DNA of 6,410 nt from assembly GCA_030744095.1 (NCBI GenBank), contig JASLRF010000367.1, positions 1 to 6,410 on the forward strand. The letters run 5' to 3'. The notes under the pieces are model-generated. The model was not told the origin of the DNA. It did not search any database and saw nothing but the letters and a program-made list of their open reading frames with translations. This stretch comes from Pirellulaceae bacterium. GTDB lineage: Bacteria; Planctomycetota; Planctomycetia; Pirellulales; Pirellulaceae. Shown piece by piece: positions 4,814 to 6,410 of this stretch (its first letter is position 1; every line of letters starts with the position of its first letter). The position numbers were made by a program, and so were the translations under genes.

Positions 4814-6410
4814 TTATCGGATCGTCCCCATGCGGGAAAAGTTCGGCCAAAATGGCCTCCAAGCGTGCGGCCAGTAAATCAACAAGGCTTTGCCGATCAA
4901 GTACCGTCGCTCGACGTACGGTGGCGGATCATCGTAGCCGGTTAGGCTATTTCCAGTGGTCGACCACAGCCGCGCATCCTTGCTTTGTGGGCTGTTGTCG
5001 CCCATGGGAAAAAACTGATCCTCATCCAGTTCAAATTCCACATCACGACGCGAGGCAAACAATTTGGTCGTTGCCCATTGGCGAGGATCTGTTATCACGG
5101 CCTTCAGGTCTTCCGTCGAAATGTACGATTCGTACTCAATCCTGGGAGGTGCCTGTGCCGTTTCCAGCGCCAAATAGTAGATATCTCGCAAGACTTTCAG
5201 ACGCGTGACCTGCATTTCGATGTTCTGGCCGCCAATTCCAATCGGTGCCCGATCGAGAGGATTCTCAGACGTCCATTTTGGCCGTTGGCTCGCGCCGCGC
5301 GCAAATGTCGTCGGAACGTCGAATTCGATTGAACGTTCGTTGATCCACAAGAATAACTTGTCGTCAACGTTGGCAAACCGCAGGCGGTAAGTTCCTGCCC
5401 CCCGTAGCTTGGTTTCCGCCGTCGCGACCTTGGCGGTTTGCCCATCGTCGCTAACGAATGGGGCGTTTCCGTTGTCAATCGTCAGTGTTGCTTCGCCTGT
5501 GCTGACATCAATGCGGCAATCAAACACCGTACCGCCCTCGACAAGTTTGAGCAGCAAGTGCCCGTCATCGCTTTTCACCACCACGTTGCTCTCAATTGCT
5601 AAATCACCTACCCAAGCCGAACCCATCTGACTAGGCACGAGACTCCCGGGAAACCTAACGTAGTGCGCATTGGAATCGTTGTACGGATAGTAGTCCATGA
5701 TCAACTGACCATCGATGCCATCAATGTGGCGTTCCGGCAGTTCCCCGGTCTGGTGCATCTCATCCCAGTCGCTCGGCCATGGAACGCGGTGCTGATAGCG
5801 CAGCCAGGACTCTTCGTTGCCTGCGGCCACGCGAAATTGCGATCCGTTATCGCTACGGACCCATTGATTGCCGTCTTGCACCGCAGGCTCCTGGCTCCAG
5901 CGAGATGGCCAGCCGACCGTTTGGAGCAGTTGGGCGATATTGGCGGTATCGTCCACCAACTGCAACATGGCCTTCACTTTGTCCGCCGGCTTGCGTGCAA
6001 TTCGAAACTCTTCTTCTTCTGACGTTCGCACAAACACATCGCCATGGTGAATCCGAATCGTCTCACCGGGCAGTCCGACCAGTCGCTTGATGTAGTTCTG
6101 TTTGGCATTGCCTGGATATTTGAATACGATCACATCCCAGCGCTTCGGATCTGCAAGCTGGTAAGCAAATTTGCTCACCAGAATACGGTCGCCATTAAAC
6201 GCGTCCGTATTGCCCCGTCCCAGAAACAACGAATTGGGCGAGCTGCGATCGAGTTGTATTGTGTACCGACAGACGGGACATGTGACGTCCTCCACAAGTT
6301 TGAAATCATGGTGTGATGGCGAATAGTTCTCAGAGCTGGCGCCTGTCTGAAAACGATGACCGCATTGGTCGCAATAGATGTCCAAGTGGCGACCCTGCAA
6401 CGTCGGTGCC
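4814..6410 (-). CDS. lepB: Signal peptidase I with zinc-ribbon-like and beta-sandwich inserts (5' end outside window)
   Basis: The frame is open to the right edge; 531 codons are visible, starting Ala-Pro-Thr-Leu-Gln-Gly. This is the end of the S-M-x-P-T box; the catalytic Ser and the N-terminal membrane helix lie just outside. Type I signal peptidase (family S26) cleaves signal peptides from exported proteins at the outer face of the membrane, using a Ser/Lys dyad. Numbering Leu of APTL as 1: CDQC (10-13) and CPVC (41-44), zinc-ribbon-like; GDRILVSKFAY (70-80); the general-base Lys 105 in NYIKRLVGLPGETI; an insert of about 330 residues (125-460); then MGDNSPQSKDARLWS (466-480) and GKALLIYWPHAW near the end. 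Residues about 258-406 contain repeated beta-strand patterns (DGHLLLKLVEGG, GTYRLRFANVDDKLFLWINE) resembling LamG/concanavalin-like folds. Typical bacterial enzymes have about 180-325 residues. TTG at 6400 is an internal Leu codon, not a start. The stop is TAA at 4816-4814, 60 bases before lptB. Confidence 0.92.
   Translation of the reverse strand, partial: APTLQGRHLDIYCDQCGHRFQTGASSENYSPSHHDFKLVEDVTCPVCRYTIQLDRSSPNSLFLGRGNTDAFNGDRILVSKFAYQLADPKRWDVIVFKYPGNAKQNYIKRLVGLPGETIRIHHGDVFVRTSEEEEFRIARKPADKVKAMLQLVDDTANIAQLLQTVGWPSRWSQEPAVQDGNQWVRSDNGSQFRVAAGNEESWLRYQHRVPWPSDWDEMHQTGELPERHIDGIDGQLIMDYYPYNDSNAHYVRFPGSLVPSQMGSAWVGDLAIESNVVVKSDDGHLLLKLVEGGTVFDCRIDVSTGEATLTIDNGNAPFVSDDGQTAKVATAETKLRGAGTYRLRFANVDDKLFLWINERSIEFDVPTTFARGASQRPKWTSENPLDRAPIGIGGQNIEMQVTRLKVLRDIYYLALETAQAPPRIEYESYISTEDLKAVITDPRQWATTKLFASRRDVEFELDEDQFFPMGDNSPQSKDARLWSTTGNSLTGYDDPPPYVERRYLIGKALLIYWPHAWRPFWPNFSRMGTIR

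Noticed and set aside
4774..5208. A 144-codon plus-strand open frame opposite the end of lepB
   Set aside because: It lies over the conserved GDN box of signal peptidase and has no domain of its own.
1..6410. Mobile element, CRISPR array, tRNA/rRNA, defence island or other undescribed multi-gene system
   Set aside because: No transposase or integrase, terminal repeats, regularly spaced repeats, or structured RNA gene was seen. The genes are ordinary housekeeping or transport functions; the novelty is limited to domain architecture and small regulatory structures.

Overview
The window looks like chromosomal DNA from a planctomycete (Pirellulaceae-like; Rhodopirellula/Blastopirellula relatives are the closest match I recall). 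The clues are an enlarged type I signal peptidase with zinc-ribbon cysteines and a large insert, an aminotransferase with the N-terminus 'MSDPYFQQLFADRIGGANYG' that I associate with planctomycete LL-diaminopimelate aminotransferases, a small FHA protein, moderate GC, and few strong Shine-Dalgarno sites. The assignment rests on recognition only; no search was run.

Layout, left to right. (1) 1-509, minus strand: N-terminal 169 codons of a fold-type I PLP aminotransferase, probable dapL, cut by the left edge. (2) 510-937: a 428-base region between divergent genes, holding a nested inverted repeat and a plausible promoter facing right. (3) 938-1630, plus strand: a 230-residue forkhead-associated (FHA) protein. 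(4) 1631-1813: a gap between convergent genes with a two-helix hairpin. (5) 1814-3718, minus strand (open frame to 3901): a sodium:solute symporter (SSS family) with an extra hydrophilic loop of about 110 residues. (6) 3719-3931: a spacer with a perfect 10-bp GC-rich hairpin. (7) 3932-4753, minus strand: an LptB-type ABC ATPase with an extended tail. (8) 4814-6410, minus strand: signal peptidase I, cut by the right edge one codon short of its catalytic serine.

The minus-strand genes read in the order lepB, lptB, symporter. lepB and lptB are 60 bases apart and probably co-transcribed; both serve the cell envelope (secreted-protein maturation and lipopolysaccharide export). The symporter follows after a longer spacer with a hairpin, so it may be a separate or attenuated unit. 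dapL would supply meso-diaminopimelate for lysine and peptidoglycan. The FHA gene stands alone on the other strand.

I see no mobile element, CRISPR array, tRNA, rRNA or defence system. The most unusual object is the signal peptidase: its conserved catalytic boxes are split by a four-cysteine module right after the active-site serine and by a roughly 330-residue insert, part of which looks like a LamG-type beta sandwich.
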